A stretch of DNA of 64,000 nt, taken from positions 5,015,178 to 5,079,177 of the forward strand of contig NC_083598.1 of NCBI RefSeq assembly GCF_020882245.1, written 5' to 3'. Origin of the DNA: Rhopalosiphum padi. Taxonomy: Eukaryota > Arthropoda > Insecta > Hemiptera > Aphididae. Below the pieces are notes generated by a model. The model searched no databases, was not told the origin of the DNA, and worked only from the letters and a program-made list of their open reading frames with translations. Positions 25,094 to 38,134 of this stretch are shown piece after piece (positions within the stretch are counted from its first letter, which is position 1; the number at the start of each line of letters is the position of its first letter). The translations under genes and the position numbers were made by a program.

Positions 25094-25401
25094 AATATAG
25101 AAGTAAATCTTGTTCTTCTAGTCACTTTTAATGTGATCTCGCAAGAGTTGACATATGTCCAAGTTGTAGACAAGATAAGTGGTGACATTCCAAAATATAC
25201 TATTGCTACTTTTCATATTGTTCGGAAAACACGATTTTCTATTCTAAACTGTTATTAAATTGAATAAATAAAGTAAAATGTGTTAACAATTCAGAAAAAT
25301 ATAACTCATACGTCATATTTAATGCCAAAATGTCTTTAAATATATTAGGTATTTCTCAATAGTAATAATGTAATAAATTATATTATACGAGTATAATATG
25401 A
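25094..25401 (+). repeat. Direct repeat B, copy 2
   Basis: Second, slightly diverged copy of 24229-24540, ending at the same TATACGAGTATAATATGAT boundary. Downstream sequence then differs. Confidence 0.8.
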
Positions 25402-25603
25402 TTTAAATGTGTGTGTTATGTAGATTAATACACTTGGAATTTTATCATTTTGCTGATTTGAACTGACATAATATCATTGATTTTATAAAATATATTATAC
25501 AATTTATATTATAAAATCAATGTTAATATACATACAAAATCTGTATTAATTTCGCTACTATAGGCTTAGTAATTAATCGATTTTCAATTTTTAAACGGAA
25601 AAA

Positions 25604-25889
25604 CAGTTTTAAGCGAAACAAAATCATTATTTTTATATTAATGATAGGTCAACCATTTTTTTGTTTTTATGAAGAGATAATTTTCCGTGACGTATCATTT
25701 TTTTATTTTTAGTAAATTATATCAATAATTTTATATTTATAAACGGAAAAATTGAAATTTTTCAATCATTAAAAAATAATAATTATGAAATATACCCTAT
25801 CGAAATTTCCAATGTAACTATATATTTTTATAACTAAAGGTTTAATAAGATTAAAACTGTTTAACACTGTCAAACTACAGAGAATAATA
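25604..25889 (+). repeat. Direct repeat A, copy 2
   Basis: Second copy of 23938-24222. Here the block continues directly into the 25890-26215 module, which copy 1 lacks. Confidence 0.8.
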
Positions 25890-26215
25890 AAAATGTGGAT
25901 AATAATTATTTTATTTTATTGGGACATAATAGTCTGTTGTCTAACCTAAATTTCTGACATTATACCTACCGAAGTTACGATGACACGTGCGGCGGCCGCG
26001 CATATTTTATTACCGTTCTACTTGTTTAAAACTTGTTTTGGTCATCGTATTATTTATCATGACAATAATATATTTTCATAATATTTTAATACTCGAATAT
26101 TATCTGTATTATCATAATATTATATTATGCCATGTCCATTGGTTAACAGATATTGAGCACCGTTTTTTTTTTTTAATTTAACTGCTTTTATTTTCTATTT
26201 TATTTTGGATTGAAA
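25890..26215 (+). repeat. Module with GCGGCGG and GAGCACCG, copy 1
   Basis: From TGTTGTCTAACCTAA through CGTGCGGCGGC to TTTTATTTTGGATTGAA it parallels 28425-28680. Parts of the same module occur at 22690-22830 and 29345-29530. It is non-coding, and its origin is unknown. Confidence 0.65.
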
Positions 26216-26299
26216 TATAGTCATAACATATAATACTTTATTTTCTAACAATTATTAAATCAGAAATACTGTACCGAGAAATTAATGTTTTTTATTATA

Positions 26300-26898
26300 C
26301 TAGCTGTCCCCGCGCACTTCGTTGTCCGTACTAAATGCACCCCTGTTAAGTTTAATTGACTATAATGGTAACAATTCTGACATTTTGTTTAAGGATAAAA
26401 ACTATTTTTGGTTTTCAGATTAGGTGTGTTTATGAACGATAATATCTCTGACATATCAATTTTATATAAATTTCCCGCCTACAATTGCATTTTTTCAATC
26501 GAATAACCGATTATATATCATTCGTTAAAAAAATCAATTATTCGTATAATCGATTAATTAATTACATAGCCTTTAATAAAACACAATACAGAGATATTAT
26601 AATTGAATTAGTCGGCGTGTTAAGCCTCAGAACAAATTCATATCTACACGCCGATAAAATACACGCACAAAAAAAAGGTCAGGTTGCAAGATATCTAGGA
26701 ACACACGGGCCGCCGTGCAATACTGTATTTTCTGTTATCGGTAGACTATTATTGTTATTATTATATGAATAAAGATATACAAATTTTAAATTACACGTAA
26801 ACATTTATTTTTACCAATTTCAACCCTTTAAAATAAGAATTTTTAAAAATCCTCTTAGTGCACGGTGAAATTATAATATTAATTTACCCTCAAAATCC
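26300..26898 (+). mobile_element. Non-LTR (RTE-like) remnant
   Basis: It opens with CTAGCTGTCCCCGCGCACTT followed by CGTTG, a phrase that in my memory marks a widespread insect non-LTR or related repeat family. It ends with TTTCAACCCTTTAAAATAAG and AAAAATCCTCTTAGTGCAC, also typical of that family. The 95-codon frame at 26485-26772 shows no domain I recognise. The remnant is cut on the right by the LINE poly(A) tail at 26899. Confidence 0.45.
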
Positions 26899-28276
26899 AT
26901 GTTTTTTTTTTTTTTTTTTATTGATCTCTTGAAACATCGGCTGAAAGGGCCATTAGTTTAACTTAACTAAAATTAATTGACAAAAAGTGATTAGGTGACA
27001 TGTTAGATACAATGTTTACATTTAGGTATTTGTAGCTTAAATTAAATTATATAGTTATGCTTCTTTTAGAAATCGTAAGATGTTGATAAATGATCATGGG
27101 TCTGGTCCTAGTGCTACCCCAATTTTTAGTGAAATTTGGTGCTTTGTTCTCAGGTTTTCGTATACTTGGCATTCAGTGACTATATGCTTGACTGTGTAGT
27201 CCACTGCACATGTTTTACATATGGGATGTATGTATGCCCTATTCGTAGTCTATTTATTATAGTTTCATCTTTCCTCTTAAATCCTGAGTTATGCCATGGC
27301 TGGATGTTGTTTTTTAGAATTTGGATGATTTGTTTTTATTTTTGTCTTCATATGTGCATGTGTTGAAAATTAGTGTGTGGTTGGAAGTGGCTGCGTTTGA
27401 CGCTTCGGGATCTGCTTTTTTGTTTCCTGGTATGCCGCAGTGTCTGGGTACCCATACATAGCATAATATGTCTATGCCCATATCTCGTGCTTCAATGGTT
27501 TTATCGTGGATTAGTTTGGATATGTCTGATGGGTGAGTTGTGTTTTGGATTCCTGTGATGCTACTGAGTGAGTCACTGATTATCAGATAGTTGTTGTGTG
27601 TTGTTTTTGTGTTTTGAAGTATACATAACACCGCTTTGTAAATTACCAATACTTCGGCTGTATAGATAGAACATTCGGTTGATAGTTTATATGTTACAGC
27701 TATATTTTCTACTACTATTGATATCCCGACGCTATCAGTCGTTTTGGAAGCTTCAGTGAAGATGTATTTTCTATCTTGATATTTTTGTAGTATGTCGTGG
27801 AACAGATTTTTATATATATTAGTATTTTTTTTTGTATTCAGATATTTCTGTATTAGTGTTAATTTGCATTGACCGTGAGGGGGTAGTTTTAGGATTTTTT
27901 GTTACTATCTCTCTTATATTTATTCGTAATTTTTCAGCTTATTTAATTATGATGTTATCTATATATTTATTTGTTGGGTTATTTTTGTTTTTTATTGTTC
28001 GAGCTGCATATAGTATATTGTTGAGTGTCCTTCTTATGTAGGGGGAAGGTTCGTTCGCAATATTTCTTAAACTCACTATTGGGCTAGATTTAAAGCCTCC
28101 TATTGCTAATCGTATGCCTGTGTTTAGTGGTACGTCAATCATTTTTAGATGTTTTGGATTGGCTGTTCTGAAGATTATTGAACCATATTCGGATTTGGAT
28201 CTAATTAGTGCTATGTGAATTTTTAGAAATGTCGAAGAATCGCCACCCCATGATGTGTGGGAGATTATTTTCATAA
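26899..28276 (-). pseudogene. 5'-truncated I/Jockey-type LINE: end of RT, RNase H, poly(A)
   Basis: On the minus strand the order is: C-terminal part of the reverse-transcriptase ORF (28274-27939; ALIRSKSEYG, RLAIGGFKSSP and ANEPSPYIRR are typical), RNase H domain (about 27735-27380; FTEASKT, YTAEV, ISDSLSSI, then VPRHCGIPGNKKAD), a C-terminal RIGHT motif and HPICKTC...C cysteine segment (about 27250-27150), then a poly(A) tail (poly-T at 26899-26918 on the plus strand). The parts are in different frames, with the normal first RNase H aspartate replaced by glutamate, so the copy is dead. No endonuclease or ORF1 remains. Confidence 0.88.
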
Positions 28277-28680
28277 TGTTAAGTTATGGAATAACAGTTT
28301 TACGAGAAACAAAATATTTTTTTTAATAATAATAATAGATCAATTAATTGTTTTTTGTTAATAAAGAGAAAATATTCCACGATGTAGCACTTATCATTTT
28401 CCAATAACTTATCTAAGTCTGTTGTCTAACCTAATTTTTTGATGTCATGTGTACCGAAATAATTACGATGATACATGCGGCGGCTGTGTATCTATTATTA
28501 TCGTTCTACAAAACTTGTTTACGTTATCGTATTTTTTATCATGACAATATATTTCCATAATATTTAAATATTTAAATATTATCTGTATCATTATAATATT
28601 ATCTTATTATACGATGTCCATCAATTAACGGATAATGAGCACCGTTTTTTATTTTAATTTATCTGCTTGTATTTTCTATT
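28277..28680 (+). repeat. Diverged copy of repeat A plus the GAGCACCG module
   Basis: 28300-28400 is a weak match to 25604-25700, and 28425-28680 matches 25925-26215 in the same order. The LINE therefore inserted within or beside an older copy of this block. Confidence 0.6.
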
Positions 28681-29700
28681 TTATTTTGGATTGAATTAAA
28701 CTTTTTTACACAAGATATTTTATGTATAAAATATAATTTATTGATGATTAAAACATGCTATTCAGTTTGGAATAGAAAATTTCCTAGTTTAGTATATTTA
28801 TTTTACATTACAATTGTGTCAACAAACTCAATCGAATAACGTGATATTAAAAAATAAAAATCTATTTTCATATAGATAAACAAGTATGTAATTATTATTT
28901 ATAGCTTATATTTTATATTGAATGATTTTTTAGAAGTATCTACGATGTATTAAATTATAATGTATAAAAATGATTCTTACAGACAAAGAAGAAATTATAT
29001 ACAACTATCAAGTAGTTCTGGAGTAAATACTGTTCTCGGTTTTCAACCTTGAAAATCGTCCACAATTTATTGCTGAAAAAATACGGCCATAGGGGTTGAT
29101 ATTCCAAAATGTACTATTGCCACTTTTCATATTGTTCAGGAATCACGATTATCTATTGTGAACTGTTATTAAATAGAAGAAAATAGTAAACAATACGGGA
29201 CGAATTGACAGTAAACCTTTTGTAGATTTTTTTTCCTCACGCTGAGTTCACAACCGCCCCTTTCCAATGTATATGTTTTTATAACTTACGATAAGATTAA
29301 AATTATTTAATACCGTCAAACTACAGAGTATAATAAAAACGTCAACAAAAATTATTACCGAAATCATGAAGATATATGGGGCGGCCGTGTATCTATTCAT
29401 ACGTCTACAATATAAATATTTTATAATTGCTATCTGGAATTGTTTCCGTTATCGTATTGTTTATCACGACAATAATATATTTTTGTAAAATTTAAATGTT
29501 TGAATATTATCTGTGAATTGATATATATTCATAACATAATATAATACTTCGACTTCTAACATTTAATAAATCAGAAATACTATACCCAATAATTGATGAT
29601 TTGTATTAAATTATTTTATCTTTACTTTGAGATAAAACTGTGCTAGAGCGTAAGAATCCGGTTAGATAGCAGATAGACAATGATTATTTAAACGAATTAG
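28681..29700 (+). repeat. Further copies of the duplicated modules
   Basis: 28810-29000 parallels 24890-25090 (TAATTATTATTTATAGC, GAAGTATCTACGATGTATTA). 29080-29180 parallels direct repeat B (CATTCCAAAATGTACTATTG in the better copies). 29290-29520 is another ACTACAGAG to GCGGCCGTGTATCTATT module. 29555-29695 matches 22860-22990. No gene is seen. Confidence 0.6.
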
Positions 29701-30457
29701 TATATAGGTTGATCATTGAACTATAATAGGAAATTTATCGATATCGTTTAACTGAGTTACTAAATAAGCTGTAGAATTACCGAGTTACACCATATAACGA
29801 TTTTTTAATGGCATCGTGTTGTTATAAAATCTATGTATTATTTGTATATACAAATATTAATAAAAAAAAGTACATTTAAGTATTTGTCGTGGCTTATATT
29901 TATTGGCTATTATGAATATGTATTGAAATTTTAAAAACTTATATTTGAAACGTCTATTTCAGGTTTTTTATGATTATTTAAGTATACCCTGTAAGATTTT
30001 TTATTTAATTTTTAATATATTCAATATTTAACCTGCAGTTTCCACATAATATGTGTATAATTATAATTATACTGTTATTATTATTATATTACATATATTA
30101 TAATTGGGCACAGTAGACTATGCCCGGACAATGTTAACTATTTACAAATTTACCCTTAATAATCGGGCACTGTGCATTGCTCGTCTTTGCTACTTTGCCC
30201 ATAATATATTATATATAACTATTTTTGTTAATAATGCATAATTAATAATTATAATAATATTAAACTTAATGAATGTGATAGATACTACTCTAAGTTATTT
30301 AAAACTATTATCTGAAAGTTTGTAATGATATTTAAATTATTATACAACTAAAAACTTCATAATTAATTATCATCATAACCCAATTATTATGTGTCATTAT
30401 TAAATCCAATACATAATTGTATAAAACTATGTACAAATTATAATTCTCATTGATAAG
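29701..30457. other. Non-coding stretch, nothing recognised
   Basis: AT-rich sequence between the duplicated cluster and a hAT MITE. A short symmetrical pair, GGGCACAGTAGACTATGCCC-like near 30105, is the only structure noted. Confidence 0.35.
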
Positions 30458-30960
30458 TAGGGTTTTAAAATTTCATGAAATTTATTTTCATAAATATTTC
30501 ATTTCAATGTAAAATAAAATATAAATTATTATATATTTAAGTTACGTCAACTTGTCAGTGAACATTTTTAAAAGTTGGTTTATTGTGTAAAATAAAGAAA
30601 ATATGTATAATAATAATAATAAGAAGAAGGAACCAATAAAGATCCAATTAAAAATACAAGTGTGAAGTGATAAATTCTAGGGCTCGGAAGTTGTTGTATT
30701 TACGTTTTTGTTTTTGAACTATTTGATTAGTGAGATAAAAATCTTTTCCCAGACACTACGAAAAAAAAATATCAAAAATGTATAGTGCATATTTTTGCAT
30801 ATTTACTATCAATATTTTCTGTGTATAATCAGTATATTTTTTCTAATCAATTATAACCGAACACGTTTAAAAGAAGAATACGTATTTTTCAATATTGCAT
30901 TGAAATATTTCAAAAAGAGTAAAATTATCAATTTTGAAATATTTCAAATTTAAAACCCTA
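30458..30960. mobile_element. hAT-type MITE, 503 bp, perfect 8-bp target duplication
   Basis: The ends are TAGGGTTTTAAA in perfect inverted repeat (12 bp, then imperfect). The octamer TTGATAAG flanks both sides exactly (30450-30457 and 30961-30968). Inside, at 30678, lies TAGGGCTCGGAAGTTG, the start of another hAT-like family also seen at 36500, so this copy carries a nested, truncated insertion. No transposase is present. Confidence 0.85.
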
Positions 30961-30968
30961 TTGATAAG

Positions 30969-32656
30969 TATATAATATACATATAAATTATAATCAATAT
31001 GACAATATTTACTGTAATAGAACACAATATTTTCTACCTATGCACCTTTTAAATAAACAACAATAATTTTAAATTTAATAAGTACAAAAGGTCAATAATA
31101 AAAGTAGGACATAGTTATGATACCTCAGGCAGTCTGTCTTCAACAGTCAAATACGTTCATAGATAATTACAATAACTTATCCTTAATCTTAGCTATGTTG
31201 ACCACCTCTAATTTTTAAGAGATATCTGATTCATATTTTTTTAGTTTTGTTATAATTTTAAAGTCAATAACTACAAAAGAAGTAATTCTTTGTTTTGGAC
31301 TCATTCGATCTATGAAATTGTATCCCTTAAGAAAGAAATCCATTATACTTAATCCCTGTGCACATGTAAGAAATTATATTATTACATTTGTTATTTATCC
31401 CTGAAAGAAAAATAAACTGTAACAATATTAATAAATATTAAATCATCCTACAAGTGCCACATAAGCCTAAGTAACATAATTAATATAGCCCCTTTATGAG
31501 AATAATATATTCTAACTACTCGAAGATATTTTGAAAACAATAAATAATAGTAATCTATAGTAAAATAATGTAATGAAAACCTACGTCCCCATTAAATATA
31601 ACTTATTAAATATTATACTAGTTCACATATTTATGTACCGAATAAATATTATTTTCATTCATAGCAACGCTAACACCTGCTTATGTTTCATTGCAAGTGA
31701 TCAACTATACTAAATTTATGCTTATGTTTGTCAGCATTTATAGTGCAAATGGTCATTCACAATTTTTAATTATATATTTTTAATTATATATTTTTAATTA
31801 CTGTTCAAATAATTATTTTTTCAATAACAAAAATAAGTTATGTAACTAAAAATTATTATTATACGGCGCATTAGATAGGCTATTTAGATACACAATTTCC
31901 TGGTGCTCTAACATTTGGTCGCATTGACGAAAAAGTACTCAAAATAATATAATAATTATATTCACAATTATATAGTATTATTGAAATTAGTAAAATCTAT
32001 AAAGTTTATTCGGTTTATACCTATGCACATAAAGAAGGATTCACATCGTTCTCTCGCGTGCCAGAAATCAATTTTTACATGTTATTATCATAGTTATACA
32101 GTTCATATCAATCGTTGGGTATAATATTTAGAGTATTACTTCGTGGTGGTTTTGTTACCTTTTATTATATTCATCAGCCTCTACTTCTAATTTTCACATT
32201 TATTCACAGTATTCACAGAGTAAAACAGTAAGGTTGCACAAACTTTATTGTTTTTGAATAAATGGATTTTCTTTTAATCAGCAATAACATTTAACGTTTA
32301 AATTTTCTAGTCTTTACTCGAAAATTAATTTGACAAGTTTTCAATAGAAATATCATATTTTTTAAATTCAAATTGAGTACATACATATTATATTTTATAT
32401 TCGTAAAAATCAATCATCATATTATGTTTGATATAGTCGATTCTTTAAAGCAAATATAATATGAAATACATTTAAAAATGTGTATTTCAAATTCAAAAAT
32501 TGACGTCGGAAAATATGAAACAAAGAGTAAGTTATAAGAACAGCGATGATGTAACTATAAAATAGCAAGCCTAGTAAGGGTTCTCCACATTCTGATGTAC
32601 AAACCCCTTTCATACTATTTTATGATGTCACGCCCCCCGCACCATAATGAGATTGA
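30969..32656. other. Non-coding stretch with a small tandem repeat
   Basis: A 14-bp unit (TTTTTAATTATATA) is repeated about 2.7 times at 31763-31800. A 63-codon minus-strand frame at 32613-32422 is hydrophobic but has no other support. Nothing else is recognised. Confidence 0.35.
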
Positions 32657-32810
32657 ATTATGCTTAATATATATATCTTATATTTTATTTGTAAAATATA
32701 CATCATCATGCATTAATTCTAGTTGTTGGATAAATATAAAAGAAAATCAAATGTATTAATAAATAATAATTAACTAAATTAATGATAATCAATTTAATAC
32801 TAAATACAAT
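32657..32810. repeat. AT-rich repeat, copy 2
   Basis: It shares its blocks in order with 1-170: GCTTAATATATATAT, TTTGTAAAATATA, GTTGTTGGAT, AAAGAAAATCAA and TATTAATAAATAATAA. Confidence 0.5.
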
Positions 32811-32828
32811 ATATACACGTGGTTAATA

Positions 32829-33074
32829 ATGAGTAATAAAAGTAAATTATACAAGTCTATATTATATGTATTTAATATATCCGTAATTGTAGAAGTTGTT
32901 GGGATGCCTTTAAAGGATATAAGTAATTCATTTTGCTACTCAAAACAGTTAATAATATTAAATAATATTATCAAAACCTATACGAGTATTATTATTATAG
33001 AATTTGGAATGAAATGTACAGACAACTTCATACGTAGAGGAAGTATAAATATGAACATTCGAAGGATTTTATAG
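32829..33074 (+). CDS. Doubtful ORF with a signal-like N terminus
   Basis: Not recognised. The 81-codon frame opens with MSNKSKLYKSILYVFNISVI, charged then hydrophobic, like a signal peptide. After codon 31 there is a possible donor, GATATAA|GTAATT, which would end the exon in phase 1, the phase used throughout the micro-exon gene. I found no convincing series of downstream micro-exons before golgin-45, so this may be a broken relative or chance. Confidence 0.18.
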   Translation: MSNKSKLYKSILYVFNISVIVEVVGMPLKDISNSFCYSKQLIILNNIIKTYTSIIIIEFGMKCTDNFIRRGSINMNIRRIL

Positions 33075-34950
33075 TAGTATGTATCAGATACATACTATCT
33101 AATAATATAATATAATATCTGATATTGTACCTCGTACCTACAGTCATACACTCATACGTAAAAACCGTTTAACACGTTTCTAATTTTAACAATAATAATA
33201 TAGGGATTTATACAATTATTAATTTATTCAGTTGTTTCAATTCACCATTGATTTCATCTACACATATTTCATAATAAATTTTACTACTACATTTTTGTAA
33301 AAAATAAAATAAAATTATATTTTTATCTATCAATTTATTATACAAAAATTATTTTTGATTTGTTTTTAATGTTAACCCTTTTTATAATTTTATTTATTGA
33401 AAAAATTTGATGTTAACATTTTTATGTTAAAATAATCAAATATTCAATCAACTAAGAGTTTAATATTCATACCACGTGTGCTTATTTGGAGTTAAGATAA
33501 GAAGAGTAAATAATAAACAACTTATGTATGCATGTCGAAAAATACCCCTTACTACACTTTCTCATACAAATTTAAATAAGTTTTTTCGATGTTCAATATT
33601 TGTCTATATTTTCTAAATATTTAATAAAAACTAAGTACTTACTGTTTTCTTTAAATATAATAAAACTCCTCAAATGAATATCTTATATAAATTGTAAAAA
33701 TATATTTATTTCATAGATATATTAATATGTCTATGATTTATTTGCTACCTATCACAATAATGTAGCGAGTGGTAATAATCTCTATGTACGGTATACAAAA
33801 CCATTAGGTTACAAAATGTTAGCTTAATCAAGAGTTAAATTCAGAAAACTATTAAGTACTTTATTTTAAAATATACAATTTGTTCATCAAACACAACATT
33901 TGAACTAGTAATATTGTAAAAAAAACACGAAATTATAATATGTGGCTCATACAATTTTTAACTAAAAGAAGAAACACAATTGTATTGAATGGATTCGGAA
34001 ATGTCAAGTGTGTGCATGTAGGTATGTTTAGAATACACTCAAGTATGTTAGTATAATATTATGTAGATATTAGTAGATAATATTGCTTTTTATTAGCATT
34101 ATGTCCTAATTCTGGTTGTAATTACGAGACCTACCGATATATAAGTCCTAGTAACTATATTATTGTCGATATCTATTATTCGGTGTTTGGTGAATACAAA
34201 TTAAAATCATATATTTTTACATTTTACATTATATAGGTACAAAAATCATTTATCTATTAGGTAAATATTGAAATGTTAACTTACATTAATTTATATGTTA
34301 TGTTTTGAGTTTAAATAATATACATTTGTATTTTAGATACTTACATAACATCTATGATATTTTGAGTTTGTAACAGGTACATATTACGAATAAATGAACA
34401 AAAATTATTAATTAATAAATTAATATTATGAACAATAATTATTAATAAGTATCAATATCAATCACCAGGTGGATTTGTTTCGTTACCTATTATTAGCAAC
34501 GACCGTTGATAAATTCTGTTGTAATATCATCTGTTCTTACCACGGACTAAGATATATTTAAATAATACGTCTATGGTTTTTACCACGATTACGTAGATGA
34601 TAATACTTATCAATATGCTGTTATCATAACTACATACTCATCTAAATTCCTTATATTAATATTATTATAGTTTATTAGTGAATACGTGTAATATACTGTT
34701 AATTGCTATGAAAAAAATTATATTTTAAATAATTTAAATATACTGTTCATTATTTTAGTCGGTAATATTAAGGAAATTAATTATTTCAAATTAAAAATAA
34801 TGGCTGTGACAATAATTACTGATTTATCAAACACTCATGAACTTCAAAAGTAACTAACTAGGTGTTTGAGAATACAATTATATTCAACGACTGAACGGTT
34901 TGTCTAATTAACTATTTGAAATAAATCATACAAAGTTTGTAACATTAAAA
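33075..34950. other. Intergenic region upstream of golgin-45
   Basis: AT-rich, with no exon or transposon end recognised. The golgin-45 promoter should lie in the last few hundred bases, but no clear core element is visible. Confidence 0.4.
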
Positions 34951-37900
34951 ATGGAAAATTCAAATAATTCATCAACTGCGCAAGTACAATCTAACAACTT
35001 TGATATAAAACAAAACAATGCAAATGAAGTAGTTAAAACAAATCAGATATTAAATGGCAATAAAGTATTAGCTAATGACAAACAATTTCATCCTTGTAAA
35101 ACTATGCATGAAATGACACCAGGTCCAAAAAAATATCAAAATATTAAAAAGTCGCCTGACAAAGAACCAAAATTTGTTCCCTATGAGCCATACAAGGCAG
35201 CAGTGCGTTCAATAGTGCCAGAGTTGGGTAAATCTTCAGTAGCCATATTTAAAAGAAGACTGTCCACTACTTCTAATTGTAGTAAAGTATCAAATGTAAC
35301 TGAAGAGAAAGAAGATATGATAACTATGCTGACTCAAGAAAAACAGGTGAAGAGATGAATATTATTTAATATTACATTAACTTATTGAGTATAATATACA
35401 TATTTTCAGCTATTAATTGATACTTATATTTCATGCATCTTAAAATTGTATTTTAGAATCTAGAAGAAGAGATTGATAAACTTAATAGACAAATAGCTAA
35501 TATGGATCTCCAAATGGGCTCGCAGGCACAAGTTAATAATGAACTTAAAAATATGCTTGTTGCATCTATTGGTGAAGATATAGAAGCCAAAATACAAATG
35601 TTGACCGAGGATAAGGTATTATTGGCACACAAATTGCTCAATTTTACTGGAGCATTAGCTGGTCGACAAGATCAATTAGAAACAGTAGCTGGAGAACGAG
35701 ATGTGTTACGTAGTAAATTTTTAGCTGGCAGGTAATGTTATAAAATATCACTTTTTTTTCTAGCTAAATACTTATATACCTAATGTAAATAATATTTTTA
35801 AAGTTTAATAATAGAAGATTTATCCAAGTGGAAGACATTTCTGTGTGACCGAGTAGATAATTTAGAAGCTTCATTACAAACAATATTGGACGAAAATCGA
35901 AAAAATAGACATCTACTAAAATCAGCTCATGAGTATGTTAATCATGAAACATATGAAAGATATAATATAATATAATATAATTATTTTAATATAGGAATTT
36001 GAAAGTATTACAAAATTACTACAAGCTTGAAGTATCAACTAAACAAAAACTACTAGATAGTACAACAATAGCTGAAGATATAAACAGGATATCTTTGTTA
36101 CTAAGAAAACATTTATTAACCACACAGATTCAAGAACTCCAAGTACATTCTGCTATCCACCAGACACAAGCTGAATCTCAAGCTCAACAAGTATGACTTT
36201 TTAATTTAACTTTTCATATAAACATAAATGTATCTTATGATAAAACTATCTGAATAAATAAAAGTTTGAAAAAAGTTAATCATTTATTAAGTTTTAAAAA
36301 TTAAAATTAAGTATCAAGCAATTTGACAAATTTCATGACATTATGAAAATGAAGAAATATAGTTAGAATATTTTGTGTTATGAAATAATATTTTGATAAT
36401 TTTATTTTAAGAAAAATTGAATTACCAACCAATATAATATCAATAGCTAGTGCTCTTTTTAAGAAAAATATGTTTAAGAGTTAAGGATTACCTAATCACT
36501 AGGGCTCGGAAGTTGATGCATTTTGCATTTTTTTTGGAACTTTTTAGACAATGCTCTCCTAGCCACAAATGTGTTTCATTAGTATGTAAATTTAATGAAC
36601 TAATTTTTATTTTGCATTTTTTTATGTATATTACTTTTAAATTCTTTTTAGTCATTTTTACTGATTTCACATTAGTTCACTTCTTATTGTTTCTTATCGA
36701 TTACTATTATGCCGATAACTTACTTAAAATTTTGAAATTACCACGGAATAAAAATATAAAATTAGTAACTATCCAATTTTATCTCACTGATTACAGTCGA
36801 CGTTGTCGAGTTGTAGTGATTATTATTGTACCTATATTTTATTATTTTTTCGTAATAATTTCGAAATTCCAAAAATTAAAATGTTGGTTAATGCTCGTTT
36901 AATTTAAATTTTTTTAATTTAATTTTTAAGGACATTTTTTTGTCATATTTTGAGTAATTTGTAAGCTTTAATAAATGTATATAGAATTTTATAGTAAAAT
37001 AGAGTACAATTTTTGAAAAAATTTATTTTTATTAATTTTAAAAAAATAATTGTAATTTTTTTATGTCATTTTTTATTGTTTTTAAGGTCATCAACTTCCA
37101 AGCCTTATAAATCACTTAATCATTTAGTGTTTTTTAATTTTTACATTTTAAAATCATATTGATCAACAAATGGTAAAGTGAGCTGATTAATTTCCATTAA
37201 AATTAAACTGCATAACATATTTTTTATTGTATAAGTTATAACTTTATCGGTATAATGGACAAAATATAGGTATGTACTATATCAAACAAAAAAGTGTGTA
37301 TCAAACCTCCTTAGTAAAAACAATTTTGGATATACACAAGTAAATCATTTTAGACATATTTTAAACAGTATCTAATTATGCCTTACATAGTAAAGCAAAA
37401 AAATATGATGCTAAAAATATTTATTATTCAGTATATACTATTTAACTAATAATGTTTATTATTATATTCTGAATATAAGGTACTAAATATGTAAATTGTG
37501 TTCAATGATAATTAAAAGTTAAGTATACATAATTAATATTTATATATTAAGTACTGACGAATACTGTTCAACGCTTGTTTAGAAAATACATTTTAATTAT
37601 ATTCTATTTGTATTCAATATGATTTACTTACTATAATAAGAATATTATCATACTATGGATTACTCAGTTGTTTTTTTTCTAAAAGCTGTTGTCTTAAACA
37701 ATTAAGCTACATTGTTAAAAGTTGTCCTTGGAATTCATAAATTATGTTTTTTTTTTTTTTTAATTGAATTTATTTCAAAATAATTGAAATATTTAAATTT
37801 ATGTCCTATGTCATCATTTTTTATGGTTGGCTTTATTCACATTCAAGCAAAAATATTTTTCTCTACATAAAATATACTTTGATTTGTTAAAAAAAAACTA

Positions 37901-38132
37901 TATAGCTTATCAAGCTTATATCTTTTATCATAGTAATATAATTTTATATATTTTATATTTTCTTAATATCAAATTATATTTTTTATTTTAGATATTGGCA
38001 CAGAAAATGCCCAGAGAAAAAATGAATAATGTAGATGCAACATGTAATGCCATAATGGAAGCATCACAAGCATTAGAGTCTAATATTCAATTATGTTGTG
38101 GTCATTGTACTGGTACTGTTAAACTTATTTAA
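34951..38132 (+). CDS. BLZF1: Golgin-45 (BLZF1 homologue)
   Basis: Golgin-45 is a coiled-coil Golgi matrix protein that binds GRASP55 and Rab2 and helps keep the cisternae stacked. Five exons: 34951-35346, 35457-35731, 35804-35932, 35995-36190, 37992-38132; phases agree and the product is 378 residues (human about 400). Exon 1 is low-complexity, with VPYEPYKAAV recalling the family's conserved N-terminal patch. Exons 2-4 are a heptad-rich coiled coil with the family signature NELKNMLVASIGEDI (about residues 155-170) and RSKFLAGS at the exon 2/3 joint. The last exon ends CCGHCTGTVKLI, matching the CCNHC-type cysteine/histidine cluster and hydrophobic C terminus that engages the GRASP PDZ domain. 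Exon 3 must start after TTTTTAAAG (35803) to keep the frame. A hAT MITE sits in intron 4. TTI1 converges on it from the right. Confidence 0.9.
36500..37107. mobile_element. hAT-like MITE in golgin-45 intron 4
   Basis: The ends are TAGGGCTCGGAAGTTGATG and, inverted, TAAGGCTTGGAAGTTGATG (two mismatches in 19). Flanking octamers CTAATCAC and TAAATCAC share their last six bases, consistent with a decayed 8-bp target duplication. The interior has no transposase; the 150-codon frame across it is chance. It shares AAATGTGTTTCAT and TTTTATTTTGCAT stretches with the element at 38887. Confidence 0.75.
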
Positions 38133-38134
38133 AT

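Noticed and set aside
19373..29700. Spaced repeats considered as a CRISPR array
   Set aside because: Units are hundreds of bases long, diverged, partly inverted and in a eukaryotic genome; there is no short regular repeat-spacer pattern.
36450..36902. 150-codon plus-strand ORF, the longest but one in the window
   Set aside because: It overlaps the left end and most of a non-autonomous hAT element, has no domain, and its composition is that of AT-rich noise.
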